A stretch of 64,000 bases of DNA from an uncultured Paracoccaceae bacterium (GTDB taxonomy: Bacteria > Pseudomonadota > Alphaproteobacteria > Rhodobacterales > Rhodobacteraceae). The stretch spans positions 1-64,000 of the forward strand of contig CAKSTR010000002.1 of NCBI GenBank assembly GCA_934500835.1, written 5' to 3'. The position numbers and the translations under genes were made by a program. Positions 25,212-33,748 of the stretch are shown here, piece by piece (the first letter of the stretch is position 1; each line of letters begins with the position of its first letter). The notes below the pieces were generated by a model. It saw only the letters and a list, made by a program, of their open reading frames with translations. It had not been told where the DNA came from and searched no databases.

Positions 25212-27358
25212 CCGGGGCCGCCGATGCGCGGGTGACGGTGGGCATGCCGGTCCTGAACAACGGCCGCACCCTGGCCCGCGCCATCGCCTCGGTGCAGGCG
25301 CAGACGATGACGGGCTGGCGGCTGATCCTCAGCGACGACGGCTCGACCGACGACAGCCTGCAACTGGCAGAGGCCGCCGCCGCCGCCGACCCGCGCATCC
25401 GTCTGCTGCGCCAGCCCGAACGGCTGGGGTTCATGAATTTCCGCGCGCCCTTGGATCTGGCCGGGACGCCTTTTTTCGTCTGGCTGGCCGGGGATGACCA
25501 CTGGCACCCGGATTTCCTGGCGCGCAGCCTGACCGCGCTTGAGGCCGCCCCCGCGGCGGTCTCGGCCCTGCCGCAGGCCGGATTCATCGGCCCGCCCGCC
25601 CGGCCGGTGCCCAATCTCGCCTTCCTGCGAGGCGATCCGGCGGAAAGGGTGCGCCGGTATCTTGCCCATCCCGGCGGCACGCGGATGTATGGGCTGATGC
25701 GGACCGCCGCCGTGCGGGCGGCTTTCCCGCCCCGGCCCTTCAATGCCTGGGACTGGTATCTGATGGTCTCGCTTCTGGCGGCGGGGCCGCAGCTGTCGCT
25801 GCCCGAGGTGCTGCTTTTCCGCGAGGAAACCCCCTGGCAGCACTATGCCGAGGTGGTGGACCGGCAGACCGACCGCTGGCTTTACCGCCGGCTTCCCGTG
25901 CTGGAGATGAGCCTGCAGTTGATCCGTGACCGCCGCATCCCGCGTGGCGCCCTGCCGGCCCTTCTGGCACTGAACCTGCGCAAGCATGAGGAGTATGTCG
26001 CGGTAAACCAGCCCGAGGCCTTCCGCCGGCGCCGGTGGCTCTATCGCGGCCTTGGTCTGCCCAAGGCGACGCGGGCGGCGCAGCCGGTCCCCGCCGCGCC
26101 CGCCCGGCAATCCAAGGTGACTGCCATCCTGACCTTCCGCAATGCCGCGCGCACCCTGCCGGCCGCGCTGGACCATCTGCAGGCCCTGGGCTGCGGTATC
26201 ATCGCGGTTGACCATGGATCGACCGACGACAGCCGCGCGATTGCAACCGGCAAGGTGCAGCGGATCGTGGATATGCCCTGGACCGGGGTCTTCGACCTGC
26301 GGGCGCAGCTCATGTTGAAACGCGACCTGATCGCCGCGCAGGATGCGGCTTGGGTGCTGCATGCCGATGCCGATGAATTCCTTGACCTGCCACAAGGCCA
26401 GACCCTTGCCGGTCTTGTAGCGGCGGCAGGGCAGGCGGGGCGGATCGCCTTTGCTGTGGAAGAGCAGCTTTTCACGCCCCGGCACGAGGATGAAGAGCAT
26501 GACGCCGAAGGCTTTCTGCGCAGCATGACCGCCTTCGTGCGGATGCAGGAGCACAATCCCAAGCAGCGCCTCTTCCGCGCCGATGCCGATCTGGGCCTGT
26601 GGATGCGGACGGGCGGGCATACCGTCACCATGGACCCTGCGCAGATCGCCACACCTGTGCTGCGCCTGCGGCACTATCCCGGCCTGTCGCTGGACGATCT
26701 GCGCGGGCAATACCTCGCCCGCGTCTTCGCCCCCCGTGACCGTGCGCGCCTGTGGCATGGCAACCGTCTGGCCACCACCGGCCGCGACGTGGCTGCCCCC
26801 GATCCCGGACTGTTCCTGGGGGACAGGCCTGCCACCACGCGCCACCTGCCGTTCTTCAAGACCCGGACCCTGCCGGCACCGGCCCCCCCGCCCGAAGCCG
26901 CCGACCTTTATCTTCTGGGCGATGGTTCTGCCGGTGTTCGGGCGCTGGTCGGTCAGGCGCTGCCGGGTCTGCGCCTGTCGGTGCTGCATCCCGGGGCACT
27001 GGCGCTGATCACCCGGCCGATGCCCGTCCTGCATGTGCTGCGCCACCCGGCCGGCCTGCACGCCCCCGGCGTGCGGCGCAGCGAAGAACGGGCGCTTGCC
27101 GCGGACTGGACGCGCGGCATTGCCGCCGCGCGGCAATGGGCAGCCGATCGCAATGCCGTCTATGCCGAAATCCGGGCCGAGGAGGCCGAGGCCGACCCTG
27201 CGCTTTTGCGCTTGGTGCTGTTGGGGCTGTATCGCGCGCCGGTGCCGCGGGGGACGGCGGGGTGTCTCGTCGCCCCCGACAGGATCACCCGGACCCCCTA
27301 TGAGGCCCCGGTCCGCAGCATCGCCGGCCCCCTGGCGGCGGATCTGGGGTATCTCTGA
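25208..27358 (+). CDS. Bimodular GT2-type glycosyltransferase with extra C-terminal domain
   Basis: A 716-residue protein. Residues 8-235 are a GT2 (GT-A) domain: VTVGMPVLNNGRTLARAI, SDDGSTDDS and LAGDDHW (the D-x-D/DDH site). Residues about 303-500 are a second GT2-like domain of the WcaA/GT92-related kind: AILTFRNAARTLPAAL, VDHGSTDDS and HADADEFLD. Residues 560-716 form a third region with LYLLGDGSAGVRALVG and, later, VLHVLRHP, which distantly resembles a worn sulfotransferase core but lacks clear PAPS loops. The gene overlaps its upstream partner by 4 bases; the two genes form one operon. The polymer made is unknown. Confidence 0.8.
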   Translation: MTGAADARVTVGMPVLNNGRTLARAIASVQAQTMTGWRLILSDDGSTDDSLQLAEAAAAADPRIRLLRQPERLGFMNFRAPLDLAGTPFFVWLAGDDHWHPDFLARSLTALEAAPAAVSALPQAGFIGPPARPVPNLAFLRGDPAERVRRYLAHPGGTRMYGLMRTAAVRAAFPPRPFNAWDWYLMVSLLAAGPQLSLPEVLLFREETPWQHYAEVVDRQTDRWLYRRLPVLEMSLQLIRDRRIPRGALPALLALNLRKHEEYVAVNQPEAFRRRRWLYRGLGLPKATRAAQPVPAAPARQSKVTAILTFRNAARTLPAALDHLQALGCGIIAVDHGSTDDSRAIATGKVQRIVDMPWTGVFDLRAQLMLKRDLIAAQDAAWVLHADADEFLDLPQGQTLAGLVAAAGQAGRIAFAVEEQLFTPRHEDEEHDAEGFLRSMTAFVRMQEHNPKQRLFRADADLGLWMRTGGHTVTMDPAQIATPVLRLRHYPGLSLDDLRGQYLARVFAPRDRARLWHGNRLATTGRDVAAPDPGLFLGDRPATTRHLPFFKTRTLPAPAPPPEAADLYLLGDGSAGVRALVGQALPGLRLSVLHPGALALITRPMPVLHVLRHPAGLHAPGVRRSEERALAADWTRGIAAARQWAADRNAVYAEIRAEEAEADPALLRLVLLGLYRAPVPRGTAGCLVAPDRITRTPYEAPVRSIAGPLAADLGYL

Positions 27359-27435
27359 GCCGCTGAACGGTGTTGACCGAATCCTTGCCTCTTGCCATGG
27401 TACAGGTAGGAACAGGTTCCTTCCGGGGGAGGGGA

Positions 27436-28146
27436 ATGCCCGAAGAGGTCGGCCTTGCCAAATCCGAACAGGTGGCCCGCACGCTTGAGCGCGACATCCG
27501 CGCCGGGCGGCTGTCGAACGGGGATCTGATCGGCAGCGAGGCGGGGCTGATGCGCCGCTTCTCGGTCAGCCGCAACACGGTGCGGCGGGGGCTGGAGCTT
27601 TTGTCGCGGCAGGGGCTGATCACCACGCGCACCGGCATCGGCTCTTTCGTCACCTATGACGGTGCAACCATCGACAGTTCCAGGGGCTGGACCGTGGCGC
27701 TGTCGCAGGATGGCGGCGCGGTGGAGACGCGGCTTTTGGGGATCAATGCCGGATCATCGCTGCGGGCCGACCAAAGGCTGGGCGGGCAGGGCCATTACCT
27801 GCGGATCGACCGGCTGCGGTTCTGCCGCAAGGCGGGGCAGGGCATCTCGCTGGAACGCTCGCGCCTGCCATGGCGCGAGGGCTTCGCCTCGGTGCCCGAA
27901 GCGGGGCTTGAGGGCGGTTCGCTGAGCACCACCCTTGCCGCCCTTGGGCTGGGGGCCGCCAGCGGGGAAGAGATCGCCGGCGTCATTCCGGCACTCTCGG
28001 CCGTGGATGCCGGCATCATGCAGCGCGCCGCCGGCGTGCCGATGCTGCGGCTGGAACGGGTGACGCGGGACGCGGGCGGCGAGGTGCTGGAATATGTCGA
28101 AAGCATCCTCGATCCCGCCCGCTTTGGCCTGAGGATCGAATTCTGA
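27436..28146 (+). CDS. GntR family regulator with UTRA domain (YegW-like)
   Basis: A 236-residue regulator: GntR winged helix (about 8-72; EAGLMRRFSVSRNTVRRGLELL is the recognition region) and a UTRA ligand domain (about 85-232) that normally binds a sugar or phosphosugar. The ATG at 27436 has a very strong GGGGGAGGGGA site; an earlier in-frame codon at 27370 lacks one. It is the first gene of a seven-gene operon and its stop overlaps the next start (TGATG). E. coli YegW is the same type of regulator beside yegU and yegV, so it probably represses this operon until the substrate or its phosphorylated product is present. Confidence 0.85.
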   Translation: MPEEVGLAKSEQVARTLERDIRAGRLSNGDLIGSEAGLMRRFSVSRNTVRRGLELLSRQGLITTRTGIGSFVTYDGATIDSSRGWTVALSQDGGAVETRLLGINAGSSLRADQRLGGQGHYLRIDRLRFCRKAGQGISLERSRLPWREGFASVPEAGLEGGSLSTTLAALGLGAASGEEIAGVIPALSAVDAGIMQRAAGVPMLRLERVTRDAGGEVLEYVESILDPARFGLRIEF

Positions 28147-29141
28147 TGGACAGCCACATGGACAGACATATGGATCGGGCGATGGGGACCCTGGCCGGGC
28201 TGGCCCTGGGCGACGCCCTTGGCATGCCGGCGCAGACCTTGCCGCGTGCCGCAATCCGTGCGGCTTATGGCGAGATCACCGATTTTGTCGCACCCTTCGA
28301 CGATCATCCCGTCTCGCACGGCCTGCCGGCTGCGGCGGTGACGGATGACACCGAACAGGCGCTGTTGCTGGCCGGGCTGCTGATTGCGGGCGGCGGGCGG
28401 CTGGATGAGAAGGCCTGGGCCAATGCCCTGATCGGCTGGGAGGCGGATGTGCGCGGCCGCGGCTTGCGCGATCTGCTCGGCCCGTCATCGAAGCGCGCCC
28501 TGGAGGCGCTTCTGGCCGGCACCCCGGCCAGCGAGACCGGGTTGGCCGGCACCACCAATGGCGCGGCGATGCGGATCGCCCCGGTGGGCATCGCCACGCC
28601 GCCGGGCGATCTGCCCGCACTGGTTGCCGCCGTGCAGGCCGCCTGCCGCGTGACCCATGCCACGCGTGAGGCGATTGCGGCGGCGGCGGCAGTGGCGGCG
28701 GTGATCTCGCAGGGCATCGACGGGGCTGATTTCGAGGCCACCCTGCCTCTGGCGCTGGAGGCGGCGCGGCTTGGGTCCGCCCTTGGCGCCCCGGCCGGTG
28801 AGGCGGATATGGCCGGGCGGATCGAGGCCGCACTGCAGGCCGCGACCGATGCCGATGCTCTGGCCGCCGCCATCGGCACCTCGGTCGCCAGCCGCGAATC
28901 CGTGGCGGCGGCCTTCGGCGTGGTGCGGCTGGCGGGGGGCGATGCGTGGAAGGCCGCGCGGATCGCCGCGAACATCGGCGATGACACCGACACCATCGGC
29001 GCGATTGCCGGGGCCATGGCGGGGGCCTGTCGCGGCTATGCGGCATTGCCACAGGACAAGGTGGCGCAGGTTCTTTCGGTGAACGGGCTGGATCTTGCGC
29101 CCACGGTGACGGGGCTTCTTGCGCTGCGGGGGACAGCATGA
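28146..29141 (+). CDS. ADP-ribosylglycohydrolase family protein (YegU-like)
   Basis: A 331-residue, all-helical member of the DraG/ARH family. The binuclear-metal ligands are in place: an N-terminal GTLAGLALGDALG, TDDTE at 66-70 and GDDTDT at 278-283. Family members hydrolyse N- or O-glycosidic bonds to ADP-ribose or related ribosyl groups. Here the gene sits between a UTRA regulator and a PfkB kinase and upstream of an importer, so catabolic cleavage of an imported ribosylated molecule fits better than protein de-ADP-ribosylation. It is joined to both neighbours by 1-4 base overlaps. E. coli YegU is the closest named counterpart by context; substrate unknown. Confidence 0.85.
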   Translation: MDSHMDRHMDRAMGTLAGLALGDALGMPAQTLPRAAIRAAYGEITDFVAPFDDHPVSHGLPAAAVTDDTEQALLLAGLLIAGGGRLDEKAWANALIGWEADVRGRGLRDLLGPSSKRALEALLAGTPASETGLAGTTNGAAMRIAPVGIATPPGDLPALVAAVQAACRVTHATREAIAAAAAVAAVISQGIDGADFEATLPLALEAARLGSALGAPAGEADMAGRIEAALQAATDADALAAAIGTSVASRESVAAAFGVVRLAGGDAWKAARIAANIGDDTDTIGAIAGAMAGACRGYAALPQDKVAQVLSVNGLDLAPTVTGLLALRGTA

Positions 29142-30076
29142 CCCGGCTGGTGCAATTGTCCGGCGTCTGCGCCGATCTGGTCTATCGGGTCGAGGCCGTG
29201 CCGGCCCCCGGCTCGGATGCCGTGGTGCGCGGTGCGGCGCTGATGACCGCAGGCGGCGGGTTCAACGCCATGGTTGCCGCCCGCCGTGCCGGATTGCCGG
29301 TCGCCTATGCCGGCACGCTTGGCACCGGCCCTTTGGCCGATGTCTGCGCCGCCGGACTGGCGGGGCAGGGGATCGAGACGCTGCGCCCCCGCAAGGCGGG
29401 CATGGATCAGGGCTGCTGCACCGTGCTGGTCGATGCCACGGGCGAGCGCACCTTCATCGCCAGCGAAGGCGCGGACGGAGAGGTTTCGGACGCCGATCTT
29501 GCCGGGCTGCACTTGCCGACAGAGGACTGGCTGCTGATCTCGGGCTATTGCCTGACCTATGCCGGCAGCCGCGCGGCGCTGACCCGCTGGCTGCAGCGGC
29601 ATCGCGGGCTGAACCTGCTTTTCGATCCTTGCCCGCAAGTGGCCCTGATCCCGCCCGAGACGCTGGCAGCGGTGATGCGGGCTGCCGCCTGGGTCTCGGC
29701 CAACGCGACGGAGGCCGCCTTCCTGACCGGCCTGTCCGACCCCGCCGAAGCAGCCGAGGCGCTGGCAAGGGGCCGCAAGGGTGCGCTGGTGCGCAGCGGC
29801 GGGAAGGGGTGCCACCTTGCGCTGCCCGGCCATCCGGCGCGGCACATCCCGCCGCATCGCGTCGATGCCATCGACACCAATGGTGCCGGCGATTGCCATA
29901 CCGGCTATTTCCTTGCGCTTCTGGCGCGCGGGACGCCGCCTGACCGCGCCGCAAGGCTGGCGAACATCGCCGCCGCCCTTTCGACAACGACAGAAGGGCC
30001 GGCCACGGCCCCGGACCTGAGCAGCGTGCTGGCCGCAGCCGCTTTATCACCCAACACCACCGGAGGAACTCCATGA
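29138..30076 (+). CDS. PfkB-family sugar/nucleoside kinase (YegV-like)
   Basis: A 312-residue ribokinase-fold enzyme. AGGGFNAMVAARRAG near residue 38 is the PfkB signature 1 region (the usual G-G-x-x-x-N), and DTNGAGDCHTGYF (246-258) is signature 2 with the anion hole and catalytic base D252. It should phosphorylate a sugar, probably ribose or a ribosyl moiety released by the preceding glycohydrolase, using ATP. The start overlaps the glycohydrolase stop (ATGA) and its own end overlaps the binding-protein start. Order regulator-hydrolase-kinase-importer supports a single catabolic pathway. YegV is the named counterpart by context. Confidence 0.87.
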   Translation: MTRLVQLSGVCADLVYRVEAVPAPGSDAVVRGAALMTAGGGFNAMVAARRAGLPVAYAGTLGTGPLADVCAAGLAGQGIETLRPRKAGMDQGCCTVLVDATGERTFIASEGADGEVSDADLAGLHLPTEDWLLISGYCLTYAGSRAALTRWLQRHRGLNLLFDPCPQVALIPPETLAAVMRAAAWVSANATEAAFLTGLSDPAEAAEALARGRKGALVRSGGKGCHLALPGHPARHIPPHRVDAIDTNGAGDCHTGYFLALLARGTPPDRAARLANIAAALSTTTEGPATAPDLSSVLAAAALSPNTTGGTP

Positions 30077-31104
30077 ACCGCTTGCTGATGACGTCCGCCC
30101 TTGCCCTGCTGGCCGGCATGGCCGGTGCCGACGAGATCCGCGTCCTGAACTGGCAGGGCTATGGCACCGACCTCGACTGGTCGCTGAAGGCTTTCACCGA
30201 GGCGACGGGGCACACCGTCGTCCACGAATATTTCACCTCCGAGCAGGAGATGCTGACAAAGCTGCGCACCAATCCGGGCGCCTATGACGTGGTGATGATC
30301 AACTCGGCCTATCTGCCGCAGGCGCAAGGCGAAGGGCTGATCGACGCCATCGACGCCGCCAAGGTGCCGAACCTGCCCGATCTGGACCCCGCCCTGACCG
30401 GCAATGCCGAGCTGAACCCCGCCGGTGCCCTGCATGGCGTGCCCTGGACCTGGGGCGTGACCGCGCTGGCGGTGAACGGGACGGAAGTCTCGCCGGTGCC
30501 GACCTCGATCAACGCGCTGTGGGACCCGGCCTTCAAGGGCAAGGTCTCGATCCGCGACGACGGGCTGGAGGCGGTTCAGCTGGGCGCCCTTGCCACCGGG
30601 CAGAACATCAACGAGATCAATGACCTGGAGGTGATCAAGGCCAAGCTGGTAGAGCTTTTGCCCCAGATCACCACCTTCTGGTCCAGCGAGAACGACTGGA
30701 ACCAGTTCATGGCGGCGGGCGAATTCACCGTGGCAACCTACTGGTCCGGTTCGGCCTCGCGCTCCATTGCCGCCGGCCTGCCGGTGGCCTTCGTCATCCC
30801 CGAAGAGGGGGCGATCGGCTGGCTTGACAGCCTGACCGTGCCCACGACCTCGACCCACAAGGACGCGGCCTATGCTTTCATCGACTGGATGGTCGATCCC
30901 GATTTCTATGTGAAATGGGAAGCCGAGGGCGCGCCGGCCACGTCGAACACCAAGGCGGCGGCGGCCCTGCCGGAAACCAGCTTCAACCGCACGGTTCTGG
31001 GCGATCCGGCCGTGGTGGCGCGGGTGCAGTTCATGAAGCCGGTCTCGGATGCCGACCGCGAGACCTATCTGAAGCTGTGGCAGGACCTGAAGGCGCAACA
31101 GTGA
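30073..31104 (+). CDS. PotD-type ABC substrate-binding protein of the yegUVW-like operon
   Basis: A 343-residue periplasmic protein. Residues 1-19 are the signal peptide (MAGA|DE); the mature N-terminus VLNWQGYGTDLDW is that of spermidine/putrescine-type binding proteins (SBP_bac_8). It has GGAGG upstream and overlaps the kinase stop by ATGA. Its ligand should be the pathway substrate; if the hydrolase cleaves N-ribosyl bonds, a small cationic nucleoside-like compound is a reasonable guess, because this binding-protein family favours amines. That is inference only. Confidence 0.83.
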   Translation: MNRLLMTSALALLAGMAGADEIRVLNWQGYGTDLDWSLKAFTEATGHTVVHEYFTSEQEMLTKLRTNPGAYDVVMINSAYLPQAQGEGLIDAIDAAKVPNLPDLDPALTGNAELNPAGALHGVPWTWGVTALAVNGTEVSPVPTSINALWDPAFKGKVSIRDDGLEAVQLGALATGQNINEINDLEVIKAKLVELLPQITTFWSSENDWNQFMAAGEFTVATYWSGSASRSIAAGLPVAFVIPEEGAIGWLDSLTVPTTSTHKDAAYAFIDWMVDPDFYVKWEAEGAPATSNTKAAAALPETSFNRTVLGDPAVVARVQFMKPVSDADRETYLKLWQDLKAQQ

Positions 31105-31952
31105 TCGGGCGCGATGCGACAAGGGCGGCGGCACTGCTGTCGCCCGCCTATCTGTGGCTGACGGTGGCGGTCTTCCTGCCGCTGTCGGCCATGGCCTTTT
31201 TCAGCCTGCTGACCGATCTGCCGGGGCAGGGCCGCGACTGGTCCTTTACCCTGTCGAACTACGCCGCCTTCTTCGAGACCCCGACCTATGCGCTGCTGTT
31301 GTGGAAGTCGCTGAAGCTGGGGCTGACCGTCACCGCGCTGTGCCTTCTGATTGGCTTTCCCGCCGCCCTTGTGCTGGCGAAATCCATCAAGGGCCGCACG
31401 CGCGAGGCGATGTTTCTTCTGGTCATCCTGCCGTTCTGGTCGAACTCGCTCGTGCGGATCTTCTCCTGGGCCATCGTGTTGCGCGGCAATGGCGTGCTTG
31501 ACCTTGGCCTTTCGGCCCTCCTGCCCGGAGAGGTGAAACTGGGCCTGATGTTCAGCCAGTCCGCCATCACCATCGGGCTTGTGCATTCCTACCTGCCCTA
31601 TGTCATCCTGACCGCCTATCTGGCGCTGCAGGCCATCGACGACAGCCTGATCGAGGCGGCGCGCTCGCTAGGGGCGCCCAAACGCACCATTCTTTTCCGC
31701 CTGCTGATCCCGCTGGCCGCCCCCGGGCTGATCGCCGGCGCGGTGCTGGTCTTCGTTCCGGTGGTCGGTTCGTTCATGGAGCCGCGCATCCTTGGCGGCA
31801 AGGTCGGCACCTATTACGGCACCGCGATCGAGGACCAGTTCGTCGCCGTCTTCAACTGGCCGCTTGGCGCCGCCTTGTCCTTCATCCTTTTGGCGGTTGT
31901 GCTGCTGATCCTCGGCCTCGCCTCTCCCATGCTGCGGAGGGCGCGGATATGA
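31101..31952 (+). CDS. ABC transporter permease, PotB type
   Basis: A 283-residue inner-membrane permease with six predicted helices and the cytoplasmic EAARSLGAPKRTILFRLLIPLAAPG loop (E-A-A near residue 190) that docks onto the ATPase. It starts at GTG 31101, which overlaps the binding-protein stop (GTGA); a longer frame upstream would run through that gene. It pairs with the permease at 31949. Confidence 0.87.
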   Translation: MIGRDATRAAALLSPAYLWLTVAVFLPLSAMAFFSLLTDLPGQGRDWSFTLSNYAAFFETPTYALLLWKSLKLGLTVTALCLLIGFPAALVLAKSIKGRTREAMFLLVILPFWSNSLVRIFSWAIVLRGNGVLDLGLSALLPGEVKLGLMFSQSAITIGLVHSYLPYVILTAYLALQAIDDSLIEAARSLGAPKRTILFRLLIPLAAPGLIAGAVLVFVPVVGSFMEPRILGGKVGTYYGTAIEDQFVAVFNWPLGAALSFILLAVVLLILGLASPMLRRARI

Positions 31953-32725
31953 CCCTCCACCGCCTTGGCCGCGCCTATCTGGCGCTGATCCTCATCTTCC
32001 TTTACGTGCCGATCCTTGTCATGGCGCTGATGTCCTTCAACGCCTCGCAATTCTACAGCTTCCCGTTCGAGTTCAGCACCGTCTGGTATGCCAAACTGGC
32101 CGGCAATGCCGAGATCCTTGCCGCTGCCGGCCGCTCGGTCTGGATTGCCTGCGTGGTGACGCTGATCGCGACCACCTTGGGAACAATGGCCGCCATCGCC
32201 TTGTTCCGGCATGATTTTCCGGGCAAGACCGTGTTGCGCGTGCTGCTGTTCCCGCCGATCGCGATCCCCTGGCTGATCACCGGCACCGCGATGCTGATCT
32301 TCTTCTTCGGCATCGGCCTTGGGCGGGGCACGCCTTCGGTCATCCTGGGCCATGTCGCGCTGGCGCTGCCCTATGTCATCGTCGTGGTCACCGCCCGCCT
32401 GGCCACCTTCGACCGCACGCTGGAAGAGGCTGCCCGCTCTCTTGGGGCCCGGCCGTGGAAGGTCACCACCGCCGTGACCCTGCCCGCCATTCTGCCCGGC
32501 GTCATCGCCGGCGCCCTGTTCGCCTTTGCGGTCAGCTTCGATCAGTTCGTGGTCTCCTACTTCCTGTCGGAGCCGGGGGATTCCACGCTGCCCGTCCTGA
32601 TCTACACCGCGATCCGCAAGGGATTCACCCCGGAAATCAACGCGGTATCCACCATCATCATTGCGGTTTCCATGCTGGTCATGCTGCTGGCCGCGCGCTT
32701 TGCCCGTTTCGGAGGAGAAGACTGA
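31949..32725 (+). CDS. ABC transporter permease, PotC type
   Basis: A 258-residue second permease with six helices and the coupling motif EEAARSLGARPWKVTTAVTL (near residue 155). Like PotC, it is the shorter subunit. Its start overlaps the first permease by ATGA and its stop overlaps the ATPase start by one base, so the heterodimer and ATPase are made together. Confidence 0.88.
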   Translation: MTLHRLGRAYLALILIFLYVPILVMALMSFNASQFYSFPFEFSTVWYAKLAGNAEILAAAGRSVWIACVVTLIATTLGTMAAIALFRHDFPGKTVLRVLLFPPIAIPWLITGTAMLIFFFGIGLGRGTPSVILGHVALALPYVIVVVTARLATFDRTLEEAARSLGARPWKVTTAVTLPAILPGVIAGALFAFAVSFDQFVVSYFLSEPGDSTLPVLIYTAIRKGFTPEINAVSTIIIAVSMLVMLLAARFARFGGED

Positions 32726-33741
32726 TGGCCGAGATCCGGGTTGAGGGGCTGGTCAAGACCTATGGCGCCGCCCGCGCGCTGGACGATGTGACGCTGACCT
32801 TCCCGGACGGCGGCTTCTTCGGGCTTCTGGGGCCGTCGGGGTCTGGCAAGACCACGCTTCTGCGGGCCATCGCGGGCTTTGTCCGCCCCGACCGCGGGCG
32901 GGTCCATATCGGCGACCGCGATGTCACCACCGTCGCCGTCGAGGATCGCCAGATCGGCATGGTGTTCCAGAACTACGCGCTTTTCCCCAATATGACCGTG
33001 GCCGAGAACGTGGCCTTCGGACTGGCCGTCCGGGGTGCCTCGCGGGCGGAACAGGCCGCGCGGGTGGCCGAGGCGCTGGACCTGGTCCAGCTTGGCGCCT
33101 TTGCCGCGCGCAAGCCCTCGCAACTGTCCGGCGGACAGCGCCAGCGGGTCGCCATGGCCCGCGCCATCGCCCCCCGTCCAAGGCTGCTTCTGCTCGACGA
33201 GCCGCTCTCGGCACTGGACAAGGCGCTGCGCGTGGACATGCAGATCGAGTTGAAGCGCATTCAGCGCGAGGTCGGGATCACCACGATCTTCGTCACCCAC
33301 GATCAGGAAGAGGCGCTGTCGCTCTCCGACAGCATCGGCATCCTGAAGGACGGCCGCCTGATCCGCCACGGCCCCCCGCGCGAGGTCTATCATTCCCCCG
33401 GCGACGCCTTCACCGCCCGCTTCCTGGGCGAGGCCAATATCCTGACAGGCAGCGTTGAATCCGGTGGGCTGCGCCTGCCCGATGGTGCCCTTGTCCCTGG
33501 CCACACCCCGCAGATCGCCGTCCGGCCCGAGGCCCTGCGACTGTCGCTTTCGCCCGCGCCCGGCGCGCTGAAGGCGCGCATCACCAGCCGGGTCTTTGGC
33601 GGGGCGATGGGCACCGTGGTGCTGGACTGGCAGGGCCAGACCCTTAAGGCCACCGGCCGCGATGCCGATTTCGCGGCCCTGCCCGAGACGGGCGAGGTCT
33701 GGGTCGGCTGGCCGGCGGATCAGGCGCTGCCGCTGGCCTGA
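32725..33741 (+). CDS. ABC transporter ATP-binding protein, PotA type
   Basis: A 338-residue ATPase: Walker A GPSGSGKT (36-43), Q-loop at VFQNYALFP, signature LSGGQ (134-138), Walker B LLLLDEP (154-160) and switch H in VTHDQEEAL, followed by a C-terminal TOBE-like regulatory domain (about 240-335). All catalytic parts are intact. The start at 32725 follows GGAGGAGAAG and shares one base with the permease stop. It completes a full importer with the three preceding genes and ends the seven-gene operon. Confidence 0.9.
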   Translation: MAEIRVEGLVKTYGAARALDDVTLTFPDGGFFGLLGPSGSGKTTLLRAIAGFVRPDRGRVHIGDRDVTTVAVEDRQIGMVFQNYALFPNMTVAENVAFGLAVRGASRAEQAARVAEALDLVQLGAFAARKPSQLSGGQRQRVAMARAIAPRPRLLLLDEPLSALDKALRVDMQIELKRIQREVGITTIFVTHDQEEALSLSDSIGILKDGRLIRHGPPREVYHSPGDAFTARFLGEANILTGSVESGGLRLPDGALVPGHTPQIAVRPEALRLSLSPAPGALKARITSRVFGGAMGTVVLDWQGQTLKATGRDADFAALPETGEVWVGWPADQALPLA

Positions 33742-33748
33742 GCGGGCG

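Noticed and set aside
25028..27136. A 702-codon minus-strand open frame opposite the GT2 gene
   Set aside because: High-GC shadow of the plus-strand gene; glycine/arginine/glutamine-rich, no ribosome site, no domain.
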